Source: Candidatus Mcinerneyibacteriota bacterium (GTDB lineage Bacteria; Macinerneyibacteriota; Macinerneyibacteria; Macinerneyibacteriales; DSCS01). From it: DNA of 54,789 nucleotides. The stretch is from positions 1-54,789 of the forward strand of contig JAFGWL010000036.1 in the NCBI GenBank assembly GCA_016937175.1. Reading direction: 5' to 3'. Every line of letters starts with the position of its first letter. Within the stretch, counting starts at the first letter, position 1. Below the pieces are notes generated by a model, which searched no databases, was not told the origin of the DNA, and was given only the letters and a program-made list of their open reading frames with translations. The position numbers and the translations under genes were made by a program. Shown in pieces: positions 33,625-42,461 of this stretch.

Positions 33625-34806
33625 ATGCATGATACATTCGAGGGGCTCTACTCACGCCTTGGGGGGATCCGGGACTCTATTCTGAGTGATGCGATCATGT
33701 TTAACCAGTTTACGTCTGAGACGCGGGCGAAACAGCCTGAACAGGAGTTCATTACCCGGAAACTGGAAGAACTGAACATCGATGATTATGAGGTCGATGA
33801 AGCTGGAAATGTCTCTGTCCATCTCAATACGACCCGGGACCTCATTGATAAAAGCCTGCTTCTCTTTGTCCAGATCCACCGCAACAAATTCTCCATCGCA
33901 GACAGGTTCATCGAACTTTCGGCAGAACGCGCCTATGGCGCAGGGATCGCGGAAAGCGCTCTGGCGGCCTCTGTTTTGATCAATCTCCTCCATCTTCTGA
34001 GAAGCGCCGCGCCTCCTTTGGGGGCCGATGTCATCTTTCTCTTTTCCCCCGCCCCGGAATATGAAGGGCGCTTTTCTGCCCTGGAAAGCTTTGTGGAGAG
34101 ACACCAGCATCATCTTGCCGCGGCGGTGGAGGTGAACGGGATCGCTCTGGGAGAGATCGGTTATCGGTCTGTGGGAGAGTATACCCTGGACATCAGGTCG
34201 AGGACTCCGCTGATGGAATGGAGCGATACCATCAAACAGATCGACGCCGTGTCAGCCATGGATGTGCTGACTGAGCTGGCTTCCCGTCTCAAAAGTATCG
34301 GGTGGCCCGGGAAATCGGGAGTCTTCATCAATATAGCCAACCTGACCAGTAATATGAAACTTCATAAGATCCCCAGTAAAGCTATGATGCGCCTGGATAT
34401 TATGGCCCATGACAACAGCTACCTCGATTTTGCGAAAAATGTCGTAGATGCCACTGTGGCCAAGCTGTCCAAAGAGCTGAAGACGGTCATAGAGATGAAA
34501 GAGGTGATGCATATCCCTTCCAACACCATGATGGAAAACCACCCCTTCCTTCAAAAGGCCATTGAGACATTCAAGGTAAACAATGTCCGGACAAAGTTGG
34601 GGTTGATCAACGATGAGGCCACAGTCCTGCTCTCCCGCGGGATCCCCTGCATCTCCACGGGAGTCACACGGGGAGAAGTAGCCCTTGAAGAAGAGTATAT
34701 CGAGATCCAACCACTGGAGACGGGGCTCAAAGTCATTGCCTCACTGATTGCCGTCACGCAGCTCTATATGAACGAACGGAAGGATGGTGACCCTGATGAG
34801 GGATAA
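33625..34806 (+). CDS. M20 peptidase-like protein lacking the usual metal ligands
   Basis: A 393-residue protein with the fold pattern of M20 metallopeptidases: QEFITRKLEELN at the start, a lid domain in the middle and RGIPCISTGVTRG with EEEYIEI near the end. The positions of the zinc ligands look changed: FVQIHRNKF stands where HxD is expected, PAPEYEG where EE is expected, and no His precedes EEYIEI. It may be an inactive or repurposed homologue. The ATG at 33625 follows GGAGG with 7 bp spacing. It opens a glycosyltransferase operon, so a regulatory or solute-binding role is possible. Confidence 0.7.
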   Translation: MHDTFEGLYSRLGGIRDSILSDAIMFNQFTSETRAKQPEQEFITRKLEELNIDDYEVDEAGNVSVHLNTTRDLIDKSLLLFVQIHRNKFSIADRFIELSAERAYGAGIAESALAASVLINLLHLLRSAAPPLGADVIFLFSPAPEYEGRFSALESFVERHQHHLAAAVEVNGIALGEIGYRSVGEYTLDIRSRTPLMEWSDTIKQIDAVSAMDVLTELASRLKSIGWPGKSGVFINIANLTSNMKLHKIPSKAMMRLDIMAHDNSYLDFAKNVVDATVAKLSKELKTVIEMKEVMHIPSNTMMENHPFLQKAIETFKVNNVRTKLGLINDEATVLLSRGIPCISTGVTRGEVALEEEYIEIQPLETGLKVIASLIAVTQLYMNERKDGDPDEG

Positions 34807-35770
34807 TATCCTTAAAAACACTTTTCACCATTCAGATTTCGGTGACATCAAAAAGCTGGTGGCTTTAAAAGAAAAGCAGAACTTGAAGATCTCCCTGGCT
34901 TTTCCCACCCTGAATGAAGAGAAGACCATCGGCAAGGAGATTTTGATCATCAAGAACGAGTTAGTGGACCGCCATCCCCTGCTGGATGAGATCGCCGTGA
35001 TCGATTCCGATTCCACAGATGCGACCCGGGAGATCGCTGCGGAGTTCGGAGCTAATGTCTTTGTCTCTTCAGAGATCCTGCCGCAGTACGGTTCTTATCG
35101 GGGGAAAGGCGAAAATCTCTGGAAAAGCCTCTATGTCCTGGAGGGAGATATTATCGTATGGATCGATGCCGACATAAACAATATCCATCCCAAATTCGTT
35201 TACGGGCTTTTGGGAGCATTGCTGAATCATGAAAAACTGGAGTATGTCAAAGCCTTTTATGAAAGGCCGATCACGGGAGAACACGGGATCCGGCGCTCCG
35301 GCGGAGGACGGGTCACGGAGATCCTCACCCGGCCTGTTTTTTCGACATTTTTTCCCGAACTGGCTTCTCTGATCCAGCCCCTCAGCGGGGAATATGCCGG
35401 CAGGAGAAGACTTCTGGAAAAACTCTCTTTTTCTGTAGGGTACGGCGTGGAGATCGGACACCTCCTGGATATCTTCAAGACCCGTGGGACCGAAGTCCTG
35501 GGACAGGTGGACCTGGACATGAGGATACACCGTAATCAGGATATCCGGTCACTCAGCAGAATGTCTTTTGCTTTATTGAATACGGTCTTAAAAAGGTTGG
35601 AAGCTTACGGAAAGATCACTCTGAACGAGAAAGTCAATACAGAGCATATCGCTATTAATGTGGAAGAGGAAAGGCATATCCTTGAAAAGACCTCCATGGT
35701 CCCTCTGGAGCGTCCTCCCATGATGACGCTGGAGGAGTACCGTAAAAAATTCAAGGGGGGCCGGGATTAG
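34796..35770 (+). CDS. gpgS: Glucosyl-3-phosphoglycerate synthase
   Basis: A GT-A glycosyltransferase (324 residues from this start). GpgS joins NDP-glucose and 3-phosphoglycerate into glucosyl-3-phosphoglycerate, the precursor of glucosylglycerate. Signatures are FPTLNEEKTIG, IDSDSTDATREIA, the metal site WIDADINNIHPKFVYGLLGA, IQPLSGEYAGRR, GYGVEIGHLLDI and RIHRNQD. The ATG at 34796 overlaps the upstream gene; an ATG at 34784 is an alternative but sits on GGAAGG. It is followed by two more glycosyltransferases and a phosphatase. Confidence 0.9.
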   Translation: MRDNILKNTFHHSDFGDIKKLVALKEKQNLKISLAFPTLNEEKTIGKEILIIKNELVDRHPLLDEIAVIDSDSTDATREIAAEFGANVFVSSEILPQYGSYRGKGENLWKSLYVLEGDIIVWIDADINNIHPKFVYGLLGALLNHEKLEYVKAFYERPITGEHGIRRSGGGRVTEILTRPVFSTFFPELASLIQPLSGEYAGRRRLLEKLSFSVGYGVEIGHLLDIFKTRGTEVLGQVDLDMRIHRNQDIRSLSRMSFALLNTVLKRLEAYGKITLNEKVNTEHIAINVEEERHILEKTSMVPLERPPMMTLEEYRKKFKGGRD

Positions 35771-35771
35771 G

Positions 35772-37274
35772 ATGAAGAGGCTGGTTCTCTTTCATTACCA
35801 CTTTTTGCCCGGAGGGGTGACCACGGTAGTAAGAAATATCCTTTGGGCAGCCGGAGGGATCGAAGAGGCCCTCCTCTGTTGTGATACCCGGATGGGGACA
35901 TCAGGCCTGGCTTCTGCTCCCGGGATGCCTCCGTTTCACTTTTACCACCTCCCTGAGATGGGATACAGAAGACGCGGAGCCTATGACCGGGCAAGCTTTC
36001 AGCGGGAGAAAAAGGAGATCCTGAAGGCCCTCAGGAAGATGGAGGGACCGGAGACCCTCTTCTGGGCCCACAACCATCATCTGGGTAAGAACCCCGCCTT
36101 TACGGCGGCCCTTTCCGAGTATGCCCGAAACGGAGAGTCTCCCCTTCTTCTCCAGATCCATGATTTCCCCGAATGCGGAAGGTGGGAGAATTATGCCTTT
36201 CTGGAGGAGTATACACAGGAGTGGTATCCCCGTGGAGATAAAGTCTGGTATGCTGTCATCAACCGGAGAGATCAACGTATCCTTATGGAAAGCGGCATTC
36301 CACGGGAGCGCCTTTTCTACCTCCCCAACACGGTTTTCCCTGATGAGGAGTCGGAAGAGAGGCCTGTTTCGCGTCCGGAGGCCCGAAAGGCGGTCCGGGA
36401 CTATTGCCTGAAGAGCGGGTTCCCCTTTGACGATAAGGCTCCTCTTCTGGCCTATCCGGTTCGGACCATCCGAAGAAAAAATATTATTGAGGCCTTTCTT
36501 ATCGCTTTTATGGCCCGATGCAATATTGTTGTGACCCTTCCGGCTAACTCCGCTCCCGAACGGCCGTACGAAAAAGTAGTGGAAGGACTCTCCCGGGAAC
36601 CGTTTTTCCGCGGGGCCTGGGCGCTTTCGCGGGATTTTCCCGATTCCTTTCCGATGGTCTTGAAAGCTGCTGACCTTGTCCTCTCCTCCTCGGTCATGGA
36701 AGGGTTCGGGCTCTTCTTTCTGGAGGCCAAGATGCGGGGCGCCAATTTCGTAGCCCGGGCGCTTGATGTCCTGGATGACTTTCCGGGGCTTGACCGCGAA
36801 GGAGTCTATGATACCCTTGATGTCCCTGCGGCTTTTGTGGAAAGACAGGCCCTGACGGCACAATATCTGAGACAGATCGAGCGCCTTCCTCTTCCGGAAG
36901 AATATTCCAGGGGCTTAAAAGAGAAGACTGTCCTGGGGCTTTCAAGCGGGATGATAGATTTTGCCAGCCTTGATGTTCCCCGGCAGGCTGCTATCCTTAA
37001 AGAGAGCGCGGCGAGGGAAGGTGTCCGGGAGGCCGGGCAAAGCCTTGTCCGAAAGATTTTCACGCTGGCCGGAGCTTACCAGGGCCAGGGAATGGAGCTT
37101 ACCCCCTTCTCTTTCCGTGCCCATAAAGAGAGAGTGGCAGCCCTTCTGGAGAAGGTCTCCGGGGGGGGAGGGGGTGGAAACCATTGGGATATTGACCGCG
37201 GGGATGTATTAAGCCGTTTTTTAAGCCCGGACAGGATAAGGCTCCTGCTGGATTACAAAGGAGAAGAGAGATGA
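35772..37274 (+). CDS. GT-B glycosyltransferase (family 4-like)
   Basis: A 500-residue protein with a GT-B layout. The N-terminal domain starts LVLFHYHFLPGGVTTVVRNI, the typical open loop for the acceptor. The C-terminal nucleotide-sugar domain has YPVRTIRRKNIIEAFL and SSSVMEGFGLFFLEAKMRG, matching the E(x7)E region of GT4 enzymes. The last ~130 residues are an unrecognised extension with a run of six glycines encoded by G8-A-G5 at 37161-37174. It begins one base after gpgS and overlaps the next gene by ATGA. Substrate unknown, probably the gpgS product or a related glycoside. Confidence 0.8.
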   Translation: MKRLVLFHYHFLPGGVTTVVRNILWAAGGIEEALLCCDTRMGTSGLASAPGMPPFHFYHLPEMGYRRRGAYDRASFQREKKEILKALRKMEGPETLFWAHNHHLGKNPAFTAALSEYARNGESPLLLQIHDFPECGRWENYAFLEEYTQEWYPRGDKVWYAVINRRDQRILMESGIPRERLFYLPNTVFPDEESEERPVSRPEARKAVRDYCLKSGFPFDDKAPLLAYPVRTIRRKNIIEAFLIAFMARCNIVVTLPANSAPERPYEKVVEGLSREPFFRGAWALSRDFPDSFPMVLKAADLVLSSSVMEGFGLFFLEAKMRGANFVARALDVLDDFPGLDREGVYDTLDVPAAFVERQALTAQYLRQIERLPLPEEYSRGLKEKTVLGLSSGMIDFASLDVPRQAAILKESAAREGVREAGQSLVRKIFTLAGAYQGQGMELTPFSFRAHKERVAALLEKVSGGGGGGNHWDIDRGDVLSRFLSPDRIRLLLDYKGEER

Positions 37275-38536
37275 AGAAGCGTATCGGATTTGTTGGGACG
37301 CGGTTTTCCGGACTGGACGGAGTCTCCCTGGAAGCGGCCAAATGGAGCCGTGTTCTGGAGGAGATGGGACATGAGATCTTCTGGTTCGGGGGAGAACTGG
37401 ATAAAGAGGAGGCAAAAAGCTATCTCTGTCCGGAAGCCCATTTTCAGTCACTGGATATCGATGATATCAACGGTTCCATTTCCAATACCTATCAGAGAAG
37501 CCCCCATACGACCGAAAAGATCCATGAGATGAAAAAAGTCATTAAAAAGCATCTGTATGCTTTTTTAGACCGGTTTGACCCGGAGCTGATCATTGCAGAA
37601 AACTGCATCAGCATCCCCATGAACATCCCCCTGGGAATGGCTCTCACCGAGATGATCGCCGAGACGGCCCTGCCAGTGATAGGCCATCACCACGATTTTT
37701 TCTGGGAAAGGAACCGTTATCTTCATAATGCCGCAGGAGATTTTCTGGCCATGGCCTTTCCCCCGGATCTCCCGTCGGTCAAACATGTGGTCATCAACAG
37801 CATCGCCCAGAAGGAACTGGCGGCCCGAAAAGGGATCTCCTCGCTGGTCATTCCCAATGTCCTCGATTTTTCCAAGGAGATGCCCCTGAACGGGGGAGGG
37901 AGGGAAGCCTTCCGTAAGGATTTCGGGTTCGGTGAAGACGATATAATCTTTTTGCAACCGACACGGATCGTAGCCCGGAAGGGGATCGAGCATGCGGTGG
38001 AACTGGTCAGGCGTTTGAAAGACCCCCGCATTAAGCTTGTCATCACCCACTCCTCTTCAGACGAGGGGCTCGATTATTATAACCGGATCATCGATTTTGC
38101 CAAGAACCAGGGGATCGACATCTACTTCATCAACAATAAGCTCCATGACCCTAACCAGTACCGACAGGGTTGGGAAAGGATCTATACCATCTGGGATGTC
38201 TACCCCTATGCTGATTTTATCACCTACCCTTCTTCTTTCGAAGGTTTCGGCAATGCCTTTCTGGAGGCCATCTATTTTAAAAAACCCATTCTGGTCAACC
38301 GGTATTCCATCTTTATCGCCGATATAGAGCCCAAAGGGTTCCGGACGGTTTCCATGGACGGGTTCATCTCCGATGAGGTGGTAAACCACGTGAGAAAGGT
38401 CATGGAGGAGACAGAGTACCGGGAGATGATGGCGGATGTGAACTTCCGCCTGGGGAAAGCCCATTTTTCCTTTGATATTTTAAGACGCGACCTGAAATCC
38501 ATTCTTGCGTCCTTTTTCGGAGTCAACGGTGTTTAA
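37271..38536 (+). CDS. Family 4 glycosyltransferase, mannosylglucosylglycerate-synthase-like
   Basis: A 421-residue GT-B enzyme. GFVGTRFSGLDGVSLEAAKW forms the first glycine loop. IGHHHDFFWERNRY is a histidine-rich acceptor region seen in GTs found beside gpgS. PTRIVARKGIEHAVEL and YPSSFEGFGNAFLEAIYF form the donor site. In Petrotoga a glycosyltransferase next to gpgS adds mannose to the glucosylglycerate core, and this gene may do the same. That specific activity is inferred from context. Confidence 0.82.
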   Translation: MKKRIGFVGTRFSGLDGVSLEAAKWSRVLEEMGHEIFWFGGELDKEEAKSYLCPEAHFQSLDIDDINGSISNTYQRSPHTTEKIHEMKKVIKKHLYAFLDRFDPELIIAENCISIPMNIPLGMALTEMIAETALPVIGHHHDFFWERNRYLHNAAGDFLAMAFPPDLPSVKHVVINSIAQKELAARKGISSLVIPNVLDFSKEMPLNGGGREAFRKDFGFGEDDIIFLQPTRIVARKGIEHAVELVRRLKDPRIKLVITHSSSDEGLDYYNRIIDFAKNQGIDIYFINNKLHDPNQYRQGWERIYTIWDVYPYADFITYPSSFEGFGNAFLEAIYFKKPILVNRYSIFIADIEPKGFRTVSMDGFISDEVVNHVRKVMEETEYREMMADVNFRLGKAHFSFDILRRDLKSILASFFGVNGV

Positions 38537-39260
38537 AGCGCTGATCTGGGACATTTACGGGACACTCCTCCTGACCCCGGGAGGGGGGATCCCTCCTGAA
38601 GCGGACAAGAATACGTATCTGAGACGGGGTTTCGAGGTATTGGGAAAGTTTATCGGATTTTCCCCGAAAGAAGATAACATCTCATCCTATTTCAGCCTCA
38701 TATCAGAACAGCATGAAGCCCGGCGAAGGGCGCACGGGATCACATATCCCGAGATCGATATCATCCTTCTCTGGCAGGAATTCTTCCAGCGTCACTATGG
38801 TCTCCAGGTCCCCCTTCAAGCCGTCAGGGAGGGGGCTCTCATTTTCGAGGAGACGGTCAACCCCGTTGTCCCGGTGGAAGGGATGGCCTCTCTTCTGAGG
38901 GGCCTTCATAAAAAGAAGATAAAGATGGGCTTGGGATCCAACTCCCAGTTTTATACTCTCCATTTTTTGACAAAAGCCTATCCCGGGATCTTTCCCTCTC
39001 TCTTTGATCCCGGGTTATGGGCCCTCTCCTATGAGATCGGCGCAGGGAAACCCGATCCCCTCTTTTACGAGACTTTGAAGCAAAAGATCCAAAGCGAGGG
39101 ACTTGCACCCGGAGAGTGTCTTTTCGTAGGGAACGACGAAGAGAACGATGTCCGCTTTCCGGATGAGTACGGGTTGAAATCTCTTCTTTTTACTCCCGGG
39201 GGGAGAGGGAAAGGCGTCAGGACGGCCCGGGAACTGGCCGAACTCCTTGACGTGACCTGA
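38529..39260 (+). CDS. HAD-superfamily phosphatase
   Basis: A 243-residue haloacid-dehalogenase-fold hydrolase. Motif I is WDIYGTLL (Asp nucleophile, Tyr in place of the second Asp), motif II GSNSQ, motif III Lys in GAGKPDP and motif IV FVGNDEENDV. The cap is helical (C1). It starts at a GTG overlapping the glycosyltransferase stop by 8 bp, after CGGAG. As last gene of the operon it is the best candidate to remove the phosphate from glucosyl- or mannosylglucosyl-3-phosphoglycerate; a separate role is possible. Confidence 0.8.
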   Translation: MFKALIWDIYGTLLLTPGGGIPPEADKNTYLRRGFEVLGKFIGFSPKEDNISSYFSLISEQHEARRRAHGITYPEIDIILLWQEFFQRHYGLQVPLQAVREGALIFEETVNPVVPVEGMASLLRGLHKKKIKMGLGSNSQFYTLHFLTKAYPGIFPSLFDPGLWALSYEIGAGKPDPLFYETLKQKIQSEGLAPGECLFVGNDEENDVRFPDEYGLKSLLFTPGGRGKGVRTARELAELLDVT

Positions 39261-39281
39261 ACTTATTTGTTATTTTTTTTC

Positions 39282-39309
39282 TTGAATTCTCATCGGGTTT
39301 GATTATACT
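39282..39309 (+). promoter_or_regulatory. Promoter of tRNA-Leu
   Basis: TTGAAT, 16 bp and TATACT end 15 bp before the tRNA. Confidence 0.7.
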
Positions 39310-39324
39310 CTGTCTGGTCCCGTA

Positions 39325-39409
39325 GCCCGGGTGGCGGAATTGGTAGACGCGCTAGATTCAGGATCTAGTGGGCAATACGCCTGTAGGGGTTCGAATCCCC
39401 TCCCGGGCA
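39325..39409 (+). tRNA. tRNA-Leu (anticodon CAG)
   Basis: Acceptor stem GCCCGGG/CCCGGGC with discriminator A, a D-arm, anticodon stem CTAGA/TCTAG with loop TTCAGGA (anticodon CAG), a long class II variable arm (TGGGCAATACGCC) and T-arm GGGGTTCGAATCCCC. It is 85 nt. The CCA end is not encoded. A run of eight T after the gene at 39410-39418 can end transcription. Confidence 0.97.
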
Positions 39410-39442
39410 TTTTTTTTATCTTCGACAAAGGGAGGACCGTTC

Positions 39443-40666
39443 ATGTTTGCATCTCAATCAAAACGGGGTCTGACATTCAACGACATCATTTTTATCAATA
39501 ATGCCCAGGCCAGGGCCAGAAGCCGCTCAGCCGGGGCGGGGGCTGTCGTAAACGGCACTATCGGAGCCCTATTGGACGACAGCGGAGAACTTGTCACCTT
39601 TGAGTCCGTAGACCGAGCCCATGGGGCTCTGGATGTCCGGGCCCAGTCACCTTATGCTCCCATGGGCGGATATCCCGCTTTCGTCGAGGCGGCAGAAGCC
39701 TACTGTTTCGGGGAGAACCGCCCCTCGCTGCCCCTGAGGGGAGTCGCTGTCTCAGGCGGGTTGGCTGGGATCCACCATGCCATCCTCAACTATACAGAAC
39801 CAGGCGATTTTATCCTGACCACCGATTGGCACTGGGGTCCCTATCAGTCCATCACCGACGAAACCGGACGGAAACTGAAGACATTCCCCCTTCTGGCTTC
39901 GGGAGGGCCCGATTGGGCCCGATTCGAAGAGACTATGAAAGAGCTGGCGTGTGAGCAGCATAATATCTTTCTTCTGATGAATACTCCCGCCCATAATCCT
40001 ACCGGCTACTCCTTCACGGACGGGGAGTTTATTCAGATGCTTTCTCTTTGCAACAAGCTGGAGCATCCCGTGGTCCTTTTCCTCGATGTGGCTTATATCG
40101 AGTATGCCTCCCCTGAAAGAAAGAATATCTTCCGTTTGCTGGACCGCTTATCCGGGAATACCCTGACATTGGTGGATTACAGTATATCCAAGGGATTCGC
40201 CAAATACGGATTAAGGACAGCGGCTCTCTTCGCCCTTCACCGGGACGAAGAGGTCCTGGAGGAGTTTGTGCAGATCATGCTCCTTTCCAACCGGGGGACT
40301 TACGGGAGTGTCTCTTCGACAGGCCAGCTTCTTCTGGAAGCCCTGTATAAGAAGAAGCCTCTTTCGGACAGCTACACAGAGGAGCTTCAGCAATGGAGGC
40401 ATCTTCTCGCCGGGAGAGCCAGGATCTTTTTCGAGACGCTCCACCCGGGCCTGGCCATGCCCTATCGCGACGGGTTCTTCGCGGCCGTTGCCAGCAGCGA
40501 TCCCTTCGGGGTGTGCGAAAAGCTCAAAGAGGAGGATATCTTTCTCGTTCCTCTGAACAAAGGGATACGGGTCGCTCTCTGTTCCCTCTCCGGCAAACAG
40601 AGCCGCCGGGTGGCGGAAGCTCTCAACAGGCTGGCGGAAAAAGAGAATCTGTCTGATGATATCTGA
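39443..40666 (+). CDS. PLP-dependent class I/II aminotransferase
   Basis: A 407-residue fold type I aminotransferase. The PLP site is visible as GLAGIHHAI, the Asn of NTPAHNPTGYS, the Asp of LFLDVAYIEY and the Schiff-base Lys in YSISKGFAKYGLR, with the expected Arg near the end. It resembles aromatic-type aminotransferases; the substrate cannot be told. The ATG at 39443 follows GGGAGG; the longest frame would begin inside the tRNA. It overlaps uvrC by 11 bp. Confidence 0.88.
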   Translation: MFASQSKRGLTFNDIIFINNAQARARSRSAGAGAVVNGTIGALLDDSGELVTFESVDRAHGALDVRAQSPYAPMGGYPAFVEAAEAYCFGENRPSLPLRGVAVSGGLAGIHHAILNYTEPGDFILTTDWHWGPYQSITDETGRKLKTFPLLASGGPDWARFEETMKELACEQHNIFLLMNTPAHNPTGYSFTDGEFIQMLSLCNKLEHPVVLFLDVAYIEYASPERKNIFRLLDRLSGNTLTLVDYSISKGFAKYGLRTAALFALHRDEEVLEEFVQIMLLSNRGTYGSVSSTGQLLLEALYKKKPLSDSYTEELQQWRHLLAGRARIFFETLHPGLAMPYRDGFFAAVASSDPFGVCEKLKEEDIFLVPLNKGIRVALCSLSGKQSRRVAEALNRLAEKENLSDDI

Positions 40667-42404
40667 AAAAGTATGCCGTATCATAAGGCAGGCTCCCCGT
40701 CTTCCGGGAGTCTATCTGTTTAAAGACGCAAAAGGCGGTATCCTCTACGTGGGGAAGGCCAAAAACCTCAATAACCGGCTTCGTTCCTATTTAAATGAAA
40801 AGGGGCTGGATTACCGGAAACGGGTGATGATGCATCATGTGGATGATGTGGAATATATCGTCGTGGCATCGGAGTCAGATGCCTTTATCCTGGAGAATAA
40901 CCTTATTAAAGAGAATCAGCCCCACTACAATGTGGACCTGAAAGACGGAAAGACCTATCCCTATATCAAAGTGACCCGGGAGACTTTTCCCCTTATCACC
41001 GTCACGCGGACAATCCGTAAAGACCGAGCCCGATATTTCGGTCCCTTTACCTCCATCTCATCCGTGAAGTCTCTCCTTTCCCGTTTGAGAGCTGTCTTCC
41101 CCTACCGCCATTGCAGGACGATGCCTCGGCATGTCTGCCTTCAGTATCATCTGGGCCGTTGCGGCGGGCCCTGTGAAGAGAAGGTCTCACCGGAAGAATA
41201 CGGGAAGAACATCGCAGCCATCGTGGATATTCTCAAAGGGAAGGGGAAAGAGCTTTTCAGCCGTATTGAGCGGGAGATGAAGAGCTTTGCATCGGGCCTT
41301 GAGTTTGAAAAGGCGGCTCAATGCCGGGAACAGCTAACCGGGCTTAAACAGCTCCTCCTGATGCCTGATATGGAGACAGCCGGCGGAAAAAACTGCGACG
41401 CCATGGCTCTGTCTGCAGTGGGTTCTCTTTACGGTCTCTATCTCTTGTCCATGAGAGAGGGCAAAGTGGTGGAGCAGACAGGGGATATTTTCGAGAGTCA
41501 GGAGAAACCCGCTCATGTCTTTGAAGCCTTCATCCGCCTTCACTACGGAGCTCAGCCCTCTGTGCCTCCCCTGATCATTGTCAATGATATTTCCCCCGGA
41601 ATCCCTCTTCTGGAAGAAGAGTTCGAGGAACGGGAGGGAAGAGTCGTCCGCATCAGAAGGCCGGCCGGCGAAGAGGAGTCCCGCCTTCTGGCCCGGTGTG
41701 AAGAGAATGCCCATTTTCTGTTAAGGAAACATTTCCTCATGGATCCCGGAGCCTATTTCGATGACCTTGAAGAGCTTCTGGGCATAAGCCCCATAGACCC
41801 CCTTGACGCCTTTGATATATCCAACTACGGAGGAGAACAGTTCACTGGCGGATGTATCCGGCTGACAAGAAAGGGGTTTGACAAGAGCCTCTACAGGTCC
41901 TTTGCCCTGCAGGGGGAACACCCTGATGACTTCCGTATGATCGGAGAGATCGTGGAACGCCGTTATAAAAAAAACAGCCTTCCCCACATGGTCCTCATTG
42001 ACGGGGGGGCTCTTCAGGTCAGGTTTGCAGCAGACGCCCTCGCCCGGGCAGGAGTTTCCCTCCCTGTCATAGGGCTGGCTAAGGCCGAAGAGCGTGTCAT
42101 CAGTGAGGAGGGAATCCATCTTCCGGCAGAAGAACACGAAAAAGCCCGCCTTCTGCTGATGAGGGCCCGGGATGAAGTCCACCGCTTTACCATCGGTTAT
42201 AACCGGAGAAAAAAACGCAAGAAGGCTCTGAACAACCCACTGACAGAAGTCCCTGGCCTGGGAAAGAGCAAAGCCGGGCTGGTCATGGATTTCTTCGGAA
42301 ATCTGGACGGGGTGCGCCGGGCGGAGATCTCAGACCTTGTTAAAGTCCCCGGGATCGGCCCTGCCCTGGCGGAAAAAATAAAAAAACATCTAAAAAACAT
42401 TTGA
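40656..42404 (+). CDS. uvrC: Excinuclease ABC subunit C
   Basis: A 582-residue UvrC, the nuclease that cuts on both sides of a lesion in nucleotide excision repair. It has the GIY-YIG domain (PGVYLFKDAKGGILYVGKAK), a Cys-containing CLQYHLGRCGGPC, a UVR motif (FEKAAQCREQLTGLK), an RNase-H-like C-terminal nuclease and two HhH motifs at the end (VPGLGKSKAGLV, VPGIGPALAEKI). It is slightly shorter than E. coli UvrC. Its start lies inside the aminotransferase gene. Confidence 0.97.
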   Translation: MISEKVCRIIRQAPRLPGVYLFKDAKGGILYVGKAKNLNNRLRSYLNEKGLDYRKRVMMHHVDDVEYIVVASESDAFILENNLIKENQPHYNVDLKDGKTYPYIKVTRETFPLITVTRTIRKDRARYFGPFTSISSVKSLLSRLRAVFPYRHCRTMPRHVCLQYHLGRCGGPCEEKVSPEEYGKNIAAIVDILKGKGKELFSRIEREMKSFASGLEFEKAAQCREQLTGLKQLLLMPDMETAGGKNCDAMALSAVGSLYGLYLLSMREGKVVEQTGDIFESQEKPAHVFEAFIRLHYGAQPSVPPLIIVNDISPGIPLLEEEFEEREGRVVRIRRPAGEEESRLLARCEENAHFLLRKHFLMDPGAYFDDLEELLGISPIDPLDAFDISNYGGEQFTGGCIRLTRKGFDKSLYRSFALQGEHPDDFRMIGEIVERRYKKNSLPHMVLIDGGALQVRFAADALARAGVSLPVIGLAKAEERVISEEGIHLPAEEHEKARLLLMRARDEVHRFTIGYNRRKKRKKALNNPLTEVPGLGKSKAGLVMDFFGNLDGVRRAEISDLVKVPGIGPALAEKIKKHLKNI

Positions 42405-42428
42405 AACTCTTCTGATATCCGTTATAAT
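42401..42428 (+). promoter_or_regulatory. Promoter of rex
   Basis: TTGAAA, 16 bp and TATAAT. The -35 box overlaps the uvrC stop. Confidence 0.75.
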
Positions 42429-42461
42429 ACTATCGTGAAGGGAAGCACGAAAGGAGATGCC

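Noticed and set aside
37161-37174. G8-A-G5 tract as a phase-variation site or frameshift error in the 35772 glycosyltransferase gene
   Set aside because: The frame through it ends in a normal ATGA overlap with the next gene, so the reading is consistent; only eight identical bases in a row.
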